DNA of 64,000 bases from Spirochaeta africana DSM 8902 (GCF_000242595.2 NC_017098.1:2685501-2749500); one strand, 5' to 3'. Shown: positions 28,059 to 36,161, counted from the first letter of the stretch. The notes: generated by a model from the sequence alone, not told the origin. A program made the numbers and translations.

Positions 28059-29723
28059 CTACGCGAGCCGGGAGCGGTTGTAAGCACTTACCACCCCCTT
28101 GAGTCCGGCAATAGAGATGTCGGTATCTACACCGACGCCCCAGAAGCGACCCCCGTCCCGGGCCTGGATCTGGACATAGGCCGCAGCCTCGGTACCGGCA
28201 CCAGAGCCAACGGCCTGCTCCTTGAAGTCGATGATGGAGAAACCGTTCCAGCCACGCTCGGACATGGCATGCACAAAGGCATCGATCGGGCCGTTCCCGC
28301 GCCCGGTAATCTCGATAATCTGTCCGTCATAGGCCACTTTCACGGTACAGGTAATGGTGTGATCCCCCATCTCGTCGGTAAGTGAGCGCAGTCGGATCAG
28401 CTCCAGCGGTACGGTAAGCTCGAGATAGCTTTGTTTGAAGATGTCAAATATTTCCTGCTTGGTGGCCTCGCGGCCCAGGCGATCAGTCGCCTGATTCACC
28501 ATGCGGCCGAACTCCGGATGCATGGTCTTGGGCAGATCAAACCCGAACTCACGTGACATTACATACGCCACCCCGCCCTTGCCGCTCTGACTGTTGATGC
28601 GAATAATGGCCTCGTAGGTGCGTCCGATATCCCGTGGATCGATCAGCAGATACGGCACCTCCCAGGCTGCTGTCGGGTCTTGTATGTCGGCCCGGCGATC
28701 CATCCCCTTCTTGATAGCATCCTGATGCGAACCGGAAAAGGCCGTAAAAACAAGATCACCACCATAGGGATGACGCGGATGCACCTCCATGCCGGTCAGA
28801 TCCTCGTACTGCGCACGCACGGAGGGGATATCGGAAAAATCGAGGCCGGGATCAATCCCCTGACTGAACATATTCAACGCCACGGTTACAATATCCAGGT
28901 TCCCGGTGCGCTCACCATTGCCGAAAAGGGTTCCCTCTACTCGCTGTGCACCGGCCATCAATGCCAGCTCGGTGGCAGCTACGCCGGTTCCCCGATCGTT
29001 GTGGGTGTGCACGCTCAGGATAATTGCCTCCCGATTGTTCAGGTTGCGCGACATCCACTCGATCTGGTCGGCATGCACATTGGGGGTGGCCCACTCGACC
29101 GTAGCCGGCAGGTTAAAGATAACCGGATTCTGCACCGTCGGCTGCCATACCTCGGCAACCGCATCGCAGACCTCTTTGGCAAAATCCAGCTCGGTGTCCG
29201 AGAAGCTCTCGGGGGAGTACTGCAGCCGGACAGTGGTTTCCGGTACGGTAGCGATCTGATCCCGCACTATCTGTGCCCCCCGGACCGCAATCCCCTTGAT
29301 CTCCTCTCGTGACATGTCAAAGGTAATCTTGCGTTGCAGGGTGCTGGTGGAGTTGTACAGATGCAGAATTACATTGCGCGCCCCACGGAAGCTTTCAAAG
29401 GTTCGCTTGATCAAATGCTCACGGGCCTGGGTCAGGACCTGGATCGAGACATCATCGGGGATCAGCTGCCGATCGATCAGGGTACGCACAAACTCGAACT
29501 CGATCTCGCTGGCAGCAGGAAAACCGACCTCTATCTCCTTGAATCCCAGATCCACCAACAGCTGGAAGTAGCGCAGCTTCTGGGCAACCCCCATCGGGTT
29601 TGCCAGGGCCTGATTACCGTCGCGCAGATCCACACTGCACCAGATAGGGGGTGCGATAATCTCGTTGTCCGGCCAGCGGCGATCAGGCAGATCGACCTTC
29701 GGGAAACGGGTATATTTTGGCAT
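28059..29723 (-). CDS. leuA: 2-isopropylmalate synthase
   Basis: The 554-residue enzyme condenses acetyl-CoA with 2-ketoisovalerate in the first step of leucine synthesis. The HMGL-like barrel has DLRDGNQAL near residue 37, the metal-binding HTHNDRGTG, and GERTGN. The C-terminal leucine-binding regulatory domain contains GRGNGPIDAFVHAM. The size fits the long LeuA type. ATG 29723 was chosen because GGAGGAGG lies just upstream; the frame stays open to 29750. Expression is probably controlled by the leucine attenuator at 29751-29911 as well as by allosteric leucine inhibition. Confidence 0.95.
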   Translation of the reverse strand: MPKYTRFPKVDLPDRRWPDNEIIAPPIWCSVDLRDGNQALANPMGVAQKLRYFQLLVDLGFKEIEVGFPAASEIEFEFVRTLIDRQLIPDDVSIQVLTQAREHLIKRTFESFRGARNVILHLYNSTSTLQRKITFDMSREEIKGIAVRGAQIVRDQIATVPETTVRLQYSPESFSDTELDFAKEVCDAVAEVWQPTVQNPVIFNLPATVEWATPNVHADQIEWMSRNLNNREAIILSVHTHNDRGTGVAATELALMAGAQRVEGTLFGNGERTGNLDIVTVALNMFSQGIDPGLDFSDIPSVRAQYEDLTGMEVHPRHPYGGDLVFTAFSGSHQDAIKKGMDRRADIQDPTAAWEVPYLLIDPRDIGRTYEAIIRINSQSGKGGVAYVMSREFGFDLPKTMHPEFGRMVNQATDRLGREATKQEIFDIFKQSYLELTVPLELIRLRSLTDEMGDHTITCTVKVAYDGQIIEITGRGNGPIDAFVHAMSERGWNGFSIIDFKEQAVGSGAGTEAAAYVQIQARDGGRFWGVGVDTDISIAGLKGVVSAYNRSRLA

Positions 29724-29750
29724 ACGGTCCTCCTCCATACCATGATCCAT

Positions 29751-29785
29751 AAAAAAAGCCCGTCACCGATCACTCGGTGACGGGC
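29751..29785 (-). terminator. Attenuator terminator upstream of leuA
   Basis: On the minus strand a perfect 12-bp stem (GCCCGTCACCGA/TCGGTGACGGGC, loop GTGA) is followed by seven T, ending 27 bp before the leuA ATG. It sits between the leader peptide and leuA and is therefore an attenuator rather than the end of a gene. Upstream segments around 29786-29820 (CGGGT with ACCCG, TTCC with GGAA) can pair to form competing structures. Confidence 0.9.
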
Positions 29786-29803
29786 CGTCGGGTCCCTGTT
29801 CCA

Positions 29804-29911
29804 TTACCTGGAAACCCGCTGTCCGCACATAGAGCGATCGGCGCCAGCCGAGTCGGCTAGCCCCAGCAGCAGAGCTTCGAGTCCAAATGTGCGATCACTG
29901 CAAGATTCCAT
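29804..29911 (-). CDS. leuL: Leucine leader peptide of the leuA attenuator
   Basis: A 35-codon frame starting at ATG 29911 and ending TAA at 29804. Codons 11-18 read Leu-Glu-Ala-Leu-Leu-Leu-Gly-Leu, five leucines in eight codons (CTC, three CTG, CTA). A ribosome stalled here for lack of charged tRNA-Leu would favour an alternative fold over the terminator at 29751-29785, allowing leuA transcription. A promoter lies directly upstream and the ATG appears to be at the transcript 5' end. The peptide itself probably has no function beyond control. Confidence 0.82.
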   Translation of the reverse strand: MESCSDRTFGLEALLLGLADSAGADRSMCGQRVSR

Positions 29912-29917
29912 GCCAAA

Positions 29918-29946
29918 ACCGTACGCAATCACCCGGTTTTTGTCAA
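29918..29946 (-). promoter_or_regulatory. Promoter of the leuL-leuA transcript
   Basis: A perfect TTGACA (29941-29946, minus strand) is followed after 17 bp by TACGGT (29918-29923). Six bases separate the -10 box from the leader-peptide ATG, with no ribosome site, so the leader is probably translated from a leaderless mRNA. Confidence 0.68.
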
Positions 29947-29970
29947 GCGATGCCCCGGGATTTTCGGTCA

Positions 29971-30702
29971 TCAACCGACAACAGAGAGTTGTACCCGCCC
30001 GGCCTCTACGGCCTCCTGGAGTGAGGAGAAATCGGGGCGTGTCATTTCGGCTACGAAACTGCGCTTGCCCATATCTGCCAGATAATGGGCATCGGAGTCG
30101 CAGACCAGTGGCAGCCCGCGGGTCCCGATCGGCGGCGGCAGGCGTACAATTTCCAGTGCACTGAAATCCCCCGGGGGCAAGGCACCCAACTGGCTGGTGA
30201 CACTGGTGGTCGGACGATCAATATGCGCCGGTATACACATACCGCCGGCAATCCGGATGCGCCCAGCCAGTTCGGTCAGCCCGATCTGCATGGCGCCGCT
30301 GGTCAGGTGCAGCTCGATCTCGCCAATGATCATATCATCCTTGTCCACGATAACCTGATCACCCCAGCGCTCGGGGCGATTGGGGATGGACCGGTACAAG
30401 GGGAACAGCTCGGCATCGAAGGCCGACGCGGCCTGCTCAGTCGCAAACAGGGCCAGTACATGCAGCTCCTCGATGGTGGTAATTTCCATCCCGAAAACCG
30501 GAATAATCCCGAGTTCGCGGCACCAGTAGCCAAAGGCCGGACAGTTCGCGGTGGTGTTATGATCGGTCAGACCCAGGATATCTATCCCCAGCTCCCGGGC
30601 CCGCTCCGCCATAGCGCGCGGCGACATCTCCAGGGCAGCACACGGGCTGACACATGAGTGATTATGCAGGTCGGCAACCAGCCGCAGCCGAGAGGACTTC
30701 AT
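29971..30702 (-). CDS. PHP-domain phosphoesterase
   Basis: A 243-residue PHP protein with the four metal-binding motifs: ADLHNHSCVSP, GLTDHNTTANC, CIPAHIDRP and CDSDAHY. Such stand-alone PHP proteins are phosphoesterases or nucleases; the substrate is unknown. It is the last gene of a four-gene minus-strand unit (DRTGG, CBS-ATPase, DRTGG-like, PHP) and overlaps the upstream gene by ATGA. Similar PHP genes lie beside [FeFe]-hydrogenase operons in Firmicutes (general knowledge), so a role in hydrogenase-linked regulation is plausible. Confidence 0.85.
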   Translation of the reverse strand: MKSSRLRLVADLHNHSCVSPCAALEMSPRAMAERARELGIDILGLTDHNTTANCPAFGYWCRELGIIPVFGMEITTIEELHVLALFATEQAASAFDAELFPLYRSIPNRPERWGDQVIVDKDDMIIGEIELHLTSGAMQIGLTELAGRIRIAGGMCIPAHIDRPTTSVTSQLGALPPGDFSALEIVRLPPPIGTRGLPLVCDSDAHYLADMGKRSFVAEMTRPDFSSLQEAVEAGRVQLSVVG

Positions 30703-31028
30703 AGCCGCGCGCCTGCCTCACAACTCATCCGGAACTGGTTGCGTTCGGTACGGAACAGGGCGATCCCCTCTTCGCGAGCGGCCGCAATCATCTCGTCCGG
30801 AACCGGACGGCTGCTGCAGATCACAATGGCCAGAACCCCGGCCAGGGTTGCCACCGCGACGGTGTTGGTATGAGCCTGGATGGTAATCAGCACCGCATCC
30901 TCGGGGCAGTTGCCCATAACATCGCTCAGCAGATCGGAGGTGAATCCGGCGACCAGCTGCTCCTCGGGATAGGGTCGGTACAAAGCCTCGCAACCGAGTT
31001 CCTGCTCCAGCAGTGTTGTGGTCAGCAT
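30699..31028 (-). CDS. DRTGG-like small regulatory-domain protein
   Basis: A 109-residue alpha/beta protein with the DRTGG-type core (SDLLSDVMGNCPEDAVLITIQAH... VAVATLAGVLAIVICSSR). DRTGG domains occur in phosphotransacetylases and CBS proteins and are thought to bind nucleotides or act as regulatory modules. It is the third gene of the unit, 2 bp after the CBS-ATPase stop and overlapping the PHP start by 4 bp. It resembles the first gene of the unit in size and fold, pointing to an old duplication. Confidence 0.7.
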   Translation of the reverse strand: MLTTTLLEQELGCEALYRPYPEEQLVAGFTSDLLSDVMGNCPEDAVLITIQAHTNTVAVATLAGVLAIVICSSRPVPDEMIAAAREEGIALFRTERNQFRMSCEAGARL

Positions 31029-31030
31029 CG

Positions 31031-31966
31031 TTACTCCTCCTGTGCCTGCTGCTCGGGTATATATATGACAACCGACACCGTGGTACCGGTGGATTTCTCC
31101 GAGGTAATGGTGAACTCATCAGAGACACGACGGGCATTCGGCAGCCCCATACCAGCACCAAACCCGAGGCTGCGGATCCAGTCATTGGCTGTAGAGAATC
31201 CCTCCTGCAAGGCCGCATCGACATCGTCGATACCCGGGCCGCGATCAATTGCCTGGATGGCAACCCGGTCGTCGTGAAAGCTGCACAGCATCCGACCGCC
31301 GTCGCTGTGATTCACCTGATTCATCTCCAGTTCGTAGGCCGCAACCGAGATCCTGCGTACCGTCTTGCGATCGATCTGTTTGGACTTGAGCAGCTTCTTG
31401 ATCTCGGTAGAAACCCTGCCGGCATTCTGATAGTCATACTTGCGTACAATATACTCCCGGTGAATGGTGTCCGGAGGCAGGATCGGGTTCTGCGACAGCA
31501 CCTGTTTCTCCAGCTCCTCAAGCTCCTTGTTCATCTCGACAATCAATGAATTGGTAATGTCCCGATTGGTGATTATGCCCACCAGCTCCTTCTGCTGGCT
31601 GACCACCGGGAACCGGCCAAAGGAATACTTGTCAAAGTAGGAGATCCCGAAGGACAGCGGCATATCATCCTCCAGGACAATCAGACGCCTGGTCATATGG
31701 GCATCCGCCCGCTCATGCATGGCACCGTTCTCCAATGCGTGAATAATATCATCCATACTGACAATACCCGCCAGTCGCCGCCCGTCAACAACCGGCACCC
31801 CGGTGATCGAGCTATCCTTCATAATCGCCTGGATTTCGCGCAGGCTGGTCTCGGGGGCGACCGTAAGTACGTTACGTGTCATTGCGTCGCGGATCTTCAG
31901 ACGATAGATCAGCTCCAGGACCACCGAGGGGGCGGTAAGGGTATTGATCGGTATGTGACTATGCAT
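31031..31966 (-). CDS. CBS-pair protein fused to an anti-sigma-type ATPase domain
   Basis: A 311-residue fusion. Residues about 20-160 are two CBS motifs (MTRNVLTVAPETSLREIQ, VPVVDGRRLAGIVSMDDII; then FPVVSQQKELVGIITNRDI), which usually sense adenosyl nucleotides. Residues about 195-305 are an RsbW/SpoIIAB-type HATPase (VAAYELEMNQVNHSDGG, DRGPGI, GFGAGMGLPNARRVSDEF). This would couple cell energy state to a partner switch or protein kinase (inference). It overlaps the upstream DRTGG gene by 8 bp. Confidence 0.85.
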   Translation of the reverse strand: MHSHIPINTLTAPSVVLELIYRLKIRDAMTRNVLTVAPETSLREIQAIMKDSSITGVPVVDGRRLAGIVSMDDIIHALENGAMHERADAHMTRRLIVLEDDMPLSFGISYFDKYSFGRFPVVSQQKELVGIITNRDITNSLIVEMNKELEELEKQVLSQNPILPPDTIHREYIVRKYDYQNAGRVSTEIKKLLKSKQIDRKTVRRISVAAYELEMNQVNHSDGGRMLCSFHDDRVAIQAIDRGPGIDDVDAALQEGFSTANDWIRSLGFGAGMGLPNARRVSDEFTITSEKSTGTTVSVVIYIPEQQAQEE

Positions 31967-32318
31967 GATCTTCCATCAGCTTGCCGAGCGCCACCGAGAA
32001 ATCGAATCCCGACATGCGGGACCCAAGCACCGGGATATCAAGATCCTCGGCCAGGGTAACCAGTGCCGGCTGCGGGGTCTTGCCGTTTACCAGTACTATC
32101 CCGACAGCCCCGACTATGTCGGCGGTTCGTGCAACCTGATCGCTGGTCAGGGATGTTACCAACAGAAAATCCTCGTGTTCTACCGTCAGCACGTCGCTCA
32201 TAAGGTCGCAGACCAGAACCTGCACAAAGGACTGACCGAGCTGTTCGTCATCTCCACAGAAGATCTGCAGCTCGAGTGGTTCACGTATGGCATCAAGGGA
32301 AAGTTGGGTATGTTTCAT
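31959..32318 (-). CDS. DRTGG-domain protein
   Basis: A 119-residue DRTGG-type protein (CDLMSDVLTVEHEDFLLVTSLTSDQVARTADIVGAVGIVLVNGK; C-terminal IPVLGSRMSGFDFSVALGKL). It is the first gene of the sensory unit next to the hydrogenase locus. ATG 32318 lacks a ribosome site and lies seven bases after a TATACT box, so its mRNA may be leaderless. Confidence 0.78.
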   Translation of the reverse strand: MKHTQLSLDAIREPLELQIFCGDDEQLGQSFVQVLVCDLMSDVLTVEHEDFLLVTSLTSDQVARTADIVGAVGIVLVNGKTPQPALVTLAEDLDIPVLGSRMSGFDFSVALGKLMEDHA

Positions 32319-32325
32319 GCTGTTC

Positions 32326-32355
32326 AGTATAGTCTGCCCGCACCTGACTTGTAAA
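32326..32355 (-). promoter_or_regulatory. Predicted promoter of the DRTGG/CBS/PHP unit
   Basis: On the minus strand TTTACA (32350-32355) and TATACT (32326-32331) are 18 bp apart. The -10 box ends seven bases before ATG 32318. Confidence 0.62.
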
Positions 32356-32413
32356 ATCCCCTGGTACCGACGGCTGTATTTTCTTTCCGCACACTTCCTG
32401 ATAGGATGCCGCT

Positions 32414-33427
32414 ATGAAAACCAAAGCACTTCTGTTTCTCCTGATACTATCTGTTCTTACCAGCGGGCTGGTGTTCGCCGCCGGCGGTGCCGAGCCGCGG
32501 GTTACCACAACCGGCAGCGAGCAGGAAACCGCCGAGGCGGTACAGCTCCGTCTTGGCGGTCTGAAAGGACCGACCTCGGTCGCACTGGCTCCCTATATCG
32601 TCCAGCCGGACCGTCTGGGCGATGGGGTTCGGATCTCGACCGCCACCTATGCCTCCCCCGATCTGGCAATCAGTCAGATCCTGGCCGGAGAGGTCGATAT
32701 CGTTGCCCTGCCGACCAACCTGGCATCGGTGCTGTACAATCGCGATGCCGATATCCAGCTGCTGGGGGTGAGCGGGGGCGGTGTCCTGTATCTGGTAGCC
32801 GACCGGGAGATGGAGTTGCTCGAACTGACCGGACAGACCGTACATACCATTGCCAGGGGAGCCACCCCCGACATCATGCTGCAGGCCCTTACCGCCGGAC
32901 AGGGGCTGCATGCCGGCGAGGATTACACCATTCAGTACGCTGCTGATCAGACCGAGCTGGCCCAGAATCTGATTGCCGGGCGGGTCGGGATTGCCGTGCT
33001 CCCGGAGCCGTTCGTAACCCGGGTTACCTCCGCCAATCCGGACCTGCAGATCGCCGTGGATCTGCAGGAGATCTACCGCGAACAGTACGCCCTGCCCTAC
33101 TATCCGATGACCTCGATCATTGTGCGCGGCGAGTTTGCCCGACAGAATCCCGCTGCCGTACGCTCCTGGCTGGCAGACATGCCGGCTGCTCAGCAGTGGC
33201 TGAGCGAAAACCTTCCGGAAGCAGCCTCTGCAGCCGGCGATCTGATCGGGATCCCCGGACAGATAATCCAGGCAGCCTTTCCCCGCCTTAACCTGACCTG
33301 GATTCCGGCCGCCGAGGCGCGTACCGAGATTCAGACCTATCTGCAGATATTCGCCGACTTCAATCCGGCATCTGTCGGCGGGAAACTGCCCGAGGCTGAT
33401 TTCTATTTCCAGAGCGAACTGGAGTAG
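32414..33427 (+). CDS. ABC importer substrate-binding protein (NMT1/THI5-like)
   Basis: A 337-residue exported protein. A signal peptide (MKTKALLFLLILSVLTSGLVFAA) precedes an NMT1/SsuA-like binding domain: LRLGGLKGPTSVALAPYI, ILAGEVDIVALPTNLASVLYNR and AGRVGIAVLPEPFVTRV. Relatives bind sulfonates, nitrate, thiamine precursors or similar small molecules. The gene is followed after 6 bp by its transporter gene. A TAGGAT box six bases before the ATG and a weak AGGA make the initiation mode uncertain. Confidence 0.85.
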   Translation: MKTKALLFLLILSVLTSGLVFAAGGAEPRVTTTGSEQETAEAVQLRLGGLKGPTSVALAPYIVQPDRLGDGVRISTATYASPDLAISQILAGEVDIVALPTNLASVLYNRDADIQLLGVSGGGVLYLVADREMELLELTGQTVHTIARGATPDIMLQALTAGQGLHAGEDYTIQYAADQTELAQNLIAGRVGIAVLPEPFVTRVTSANPDLQIAVDLQEIYREQYALPYYPMTSIIVRGEFARQNPAAVRSWLADMPAAQQWLSENLPEAASAAGDLIGIPGQIIQAAFPRLNLTWIPAAEARTEIQTYLQIFADFNPASVGGKLPEADFYFQSELE

Positions 33428-33433
33428 CCGGGT

Positions 33434-34957
33434 ATGACACTGGGGGGTACCCGACAACAGAAGGCCGGACTGATTGGCACTGCTGTGCTGCTGCTGATCT
33501 GGGGTGCTGCAGCTGCAGCGGTTGGTCGGGAGGTACTGGTGCCCGGGCCGCTGCGCGTTCTGCAGGAAGTGGGAAGACTGCTCCAGGATCCGCGCACCCC
33601 CGGGCTTGTTGCCGGTACCGTTGTTCGCTGGCTGTCAGCCTTTCTGCTGGCCGGGTTGCTGGGAATAACCACCGGCAGTCTCGGGTACCGCCACAGCTGG
33701 TTTGCCGATGGCATCCGCCCGCTTGTCATTCTGATTCGGGCGATACCGGTGATTGCAATTATCCTGATAGCCCTGGTATGGCTGCCGTTGTCCCGTGTCG
33801 GGGTACTGGTCGGGCTGCTGGTTGCCTACCCCCTGATCCATCAGGGGGTGCTGGATGGACTGCGCAGTATCGACCCGGCACTGCTGGAGATGAGCAGGAT
33901 CTTTCGTGTTTCGCTGCCCCGGGCAATCGCCCTAATCTATCTGCCCGGGAGCCTGCCGCTGGTCCTGTCCACCCTGACCGCTGCCGTCGGTATGAGCTGG
34001 AAGGCCGTAATCGCCGCCGAGGTGCTGAGCCAGCCGGCACGGGCAATCGGCACGGCGCTGCAGACAGCCAAGCTGTACATCGACACCCCGCAGGTCTTTG
34101 CCTGGACGGTTATCGCTGTCTCGCTGGCAGCGCTGGTAGACGGCCTGCTGCTGCTGATAGATCGCCGCCTGTATCTGCGGCAGAATCGCCCCCCGACAGA
34201 GACGCATTCAGACAACAGCAGCCAGGAAACCGCTCGACTGCCAGCGGTCACCCCGGTCGCGGTTCAGGTGGAACAGCTGGCCTTCAGCTATGACACCACT
34301 GTGGTGTTTGACGCTCTGGATCTCGATATCCAGCCCGGCGAGATTACCGTGATCTTCGGTCCGTCAGGTTGCGGCAAGACCACTCTGCTGCGACTGATAG
34401 CCGGGACCCTTGCGCCGGCACAGGGACACATCCACCGCAGTGATCATCAACGGCCTGCCACGAGTTTCGTATTCCAGGAACCGCGCCTGCTGCCGTGGGC
34501 AACCATCCGACGCAATCTGGAACCGGCATGCGAACACCTGCCACGTCGTATCCGGCGACAGGGCATGCACGCCATGCTGCAGCAGGTCCGGGTAGCCCTG
34601 CCCGATTCCTATCCCGAGCAGCTGAGCGGCGGCATGCAGCAACGCATCAACCTTGCCAGGGGGTTCCTGCATCCGGCCGGCCTGATCTGCCTGGATGAAC
34701 CCTTCGCCAACCAGGACGGAGCCACCCGCACCGAACTGCTGCAGCTCACCCTGAGCCTGCATCGCAGCTGCCGACCCACCATGCTCTGGATTACCCACGA
34801 CCCGCAGGAGGCCATGACAGTCGCCGACCGGATAGTCCTGCTCAGCACCCCGGGAACCACCGGAACCCGCATACTGGCCGACTACCGTCTGACGGGTGCC
34901 CCGCCGGCCCAACGCGAGGTGGTGCGGCAGGCAATCGCCAATCGCAGCGAGAGTTAG
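33434..34957 (+). CDS. Fused ABC permease-ATPase (SsuC-SsuB type)
   Basis: A 507-residue protein that joins both inner-membrane functions of an importer. Residues 1 to about 245 are a SsuC/TauC-type permease with about six helices and the coupling loop ALLEMSRIFRVSLPRAIALIYLPGS. After a hydrophilic linker, residues about 275-507 are the ATPase: Walker A GPSGCGKTT at 309-317, Q-loop FVFQEPRLLPW, signature QLSGGMQQR near 396, Walker B LICLDEPFAN and H-loop WITHDPQEAM. There is no frameshift or stop at the junction. In most bacteria these are two genes; the fusion fixes a 1:1 ratio. The partner is the binding protein encoded directly upstream. Confidence 0.9.
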   Translation: MTLGGTRQQKAGLIGTAVLLLIWGAAAAAVGREVLVPGPLRVLQEVGRLLQDPRTPGLVAGTVVRWLSAFLLAGLLGITTGSLGYRHSWFADGIRPLVILIRAIPVIAIILIALVWLPLSRVGVLVGLLVAYPLIHQGVLDGLRSIDPALLEMSRIFRVSLPRAIALIYLPGSLPLVLSTLTAAVGMSWKAVIAAEVLSQPARAIGTALQTAKLYIDTPQVFAWTVIAVSLAALVDGLLLLIDRRLYLRQNRPPTETHSDNSSQETARLPAVTPVAVQVEQLAFSYDTTVVFDALDLDIQPGEITVIFGPSGCGKTTLLRLIAGTLAPAQGHIHRSDHQRPATSFVFQEPRLLPWATIRRNLEPACEHLPRRIRRQGMHAMLQQVRVALPDSYPEQLSGGMQQRINLARGFLHPAGLICLDEPFANQDGATRTELLQLTLSLHRSCRPTMLWITHDPQEAMTVADRIVLLSTPGTTGTRILADYRLTGAPPAQREVVRQAIANRSES

Positions 34958-34967
34958 CCTCGCCTAA

Positions 34968-35031
34968 TTCGATAAATATTTATTGAATAACCCCTCCACC
35001 CATGGTAGACTTGCAGCGGATTATATATCCG
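34968..35031 (+). promoter_or_regulatory. Hydrogenase operon promoter with overlapping palindrome
   Basis: TTGAAT (34983-34988) and TAGACT (35006-35011) are 17 bp apart. A 20-bp near-perfect palindrome, TTCGATAAATATTTATTGAA (34968-34987), overlaps the -35 box and is a good candidate operator for a repressor. A second short inverted repeat (CGGAT/ATCCG around TATAT, 35017-35031) lies in the leader just before the ribosome site. The regulator is unknown. Confidence 0.6.
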
Positions 35032-35055
35032 AAACTTCACTTTGGAGGGTAGTAC

Positions 35056-35550
35056 GTGGCCACGCAAACTACGGAAACACAAGAACCTGCCAAGCTGTCG
35101 GATGACCTGACGGCTTTCATCGATACCTGGAAGGATAAACGCGGCAATCTCATCATGATTTTGCACCGTGTCCAGCAGGAGTACGGCTATGTTCCGCGCC
35201 AGATTGCCATTGAGCTCAGCCGGTACATGGGTGTACCGCTGGCCAAGATCTACGGGGTACTCACCTTTTACCACTACTTCAAGCTGAAAAAGCCGGGACG
35301 TCACCGACTTGCGGTCTGCATGGGAACGGCCTGCTATCTGAAAGGCGGCCAGGATCTGATCGACGAGCTGGAAAACCTGCTTGATATCGGGGTCAATCAG
35401 ACCACCGAGGATGGCGAGTTCTCGGTCGAAGCAGTCCGCTGTGTCGGCTGCTGCGGTCTGGCTCCGCTGCTGATGGTCGGTGACGAGGTTATCGGCAAGC
35501 TGAAAACCGAGAAGCTTCCCGAGGTAATTGCCAAGCTTCGCGAGGCGTAG
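35056..35550 (+). CDS. hndA: NuoE-like [2Fe-2S] subunit of [FeFe]-hydrogenase (HndA/HydC type)
   Basis: A 164-residue thioredoxin-fold ferredoxin. The four cluster cysteines are in VCMGTACYLKG and RCVGCCGLAPLL, as in NuoE/HndA. It passes electrons between the NAD(P)-binding flavoprotein subunit and the hydrogenase. The start is GTG 35056 with GGAGGG upstream. It is the first gene of a five-gene operon (35056-40109) that would encode a cytosolic NAD(P)-linked, possibly electron-bifurcating hydrogenase. Confidence 0.93.
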   Translation: MATQTTETQEPAKLSDDLTAFIDTWKDKRGNLIMILHRVQQEYGYVPRQIAIELSRYMGVPLAKIYGVLTFYHYFKLKKPGRHRLAVCMGTACYLKGGQDLIDELENLLDIGVNQTTEDGEFSVEAVRCVGCCGLAPLLMVGDEVIGKLKTEKLPEVIAKLREA

Positions 35551-35576
35551 CATCAGGGTTCTCCCCGGGAGGGTTC

Positions 35577-36161
35577 ATGCACTGGAGCATATGCGACTTT
35601 CTGGCCGATATCGCTCACAACGCCCTGCATGCAGATCCTGACCGGGTAGAAATTCGCATAGAGGAGTACCCGCACCGGTTCCGGTTTACGGTATCGGACG
35701 ACGGCTGCGGTATGAGTCCCGAGCAGCAGCAGCGCGCGCTGGATCCGTTTTACTCGGACCGCCGCAATCACCCCGATCGAAGGGTCGGGTTGGGGCTGCC
35801 CATGCTGGTACAGACGACCGAGGCCACCGGCGGCAGCTTCTCGCTGGAGTCACAGCAGGGCACGGGAACCACCGTTGCAGCGGAGTTTTCCCTGGACAAC
35901 ATCGACACCCCGCCGATCGGGGACATTGCCGGCAGCATCTGCAGCCTGATGGGATACCGGCCTGGGCCGGAGCTGATCGTAGTGCGGCGGCTGGACGTGG
36001 AGAACAGCACGCCGCGCGAGTATCGCATCGCCCGCAGTGAACTGATCGATGCAGTTGGTGATCTGGAGGATGTTGTCAGCCTGGGAATGGCACAGACGTA
36101 CATCCGGTCCGAGGAGGACTGGGTGAAAGGAGATAACAACCATGGCACGAATGAGCCTTGA
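35577..36161 (+). CDS. Stand-alone HATPase-domain protein of the hydrogenase operon
   Basis: A 194-residue protein with a histidine-kinase-type ATP-binding domain (N-box DIAHNALHADPDRVEI, DDGCGMS, RRVGLGLPMLVQTTEATGG, GTGTTV) but no HisKA, receiver or membrane segment. The C-terminal 80 residues are unassigned. A kinase-like ATPase gene in this position, between the NuoE-like and HndB-like genes, is common in hydrogenase operons of Firmicutes (general knowledge) and is presumed regulatory. ATG 35577 follows GGGAGGG. It overlaps the next gene by 20 bp. Confidence 0.82.
   Translation: MHWSICDFLADIAHNALHADPDRVEIRIEEYPHRFRFTVSDDGCGMSPEQQQRALDPFYSDRRNHPDRRVGLGLPMLVQTTEATGGSFSLESQQGTGTTVAAEFSLDNIDTPPIGDIAGSICSLMGYRPGPELIVVRRLDVENSTPREYRIARSELIDAVGDLEDVVSLGMAQTYIRSEEDWVKGDNNHGTNEP

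Noticed and set aside
29786-29946. T-box riboswitch upstream of leuA
   Set aside because: No T-box AGGGTGGNACC element or specifier stem; the leucine-rich leader peptide plus terminator explains the region.
34150-34280. Frameshift or missed stop separating permease and ATPase genes
   Set aside because: The frame is continuous, the linker has normal codon usage, and there is no internal start with a ribosome site at the junction.
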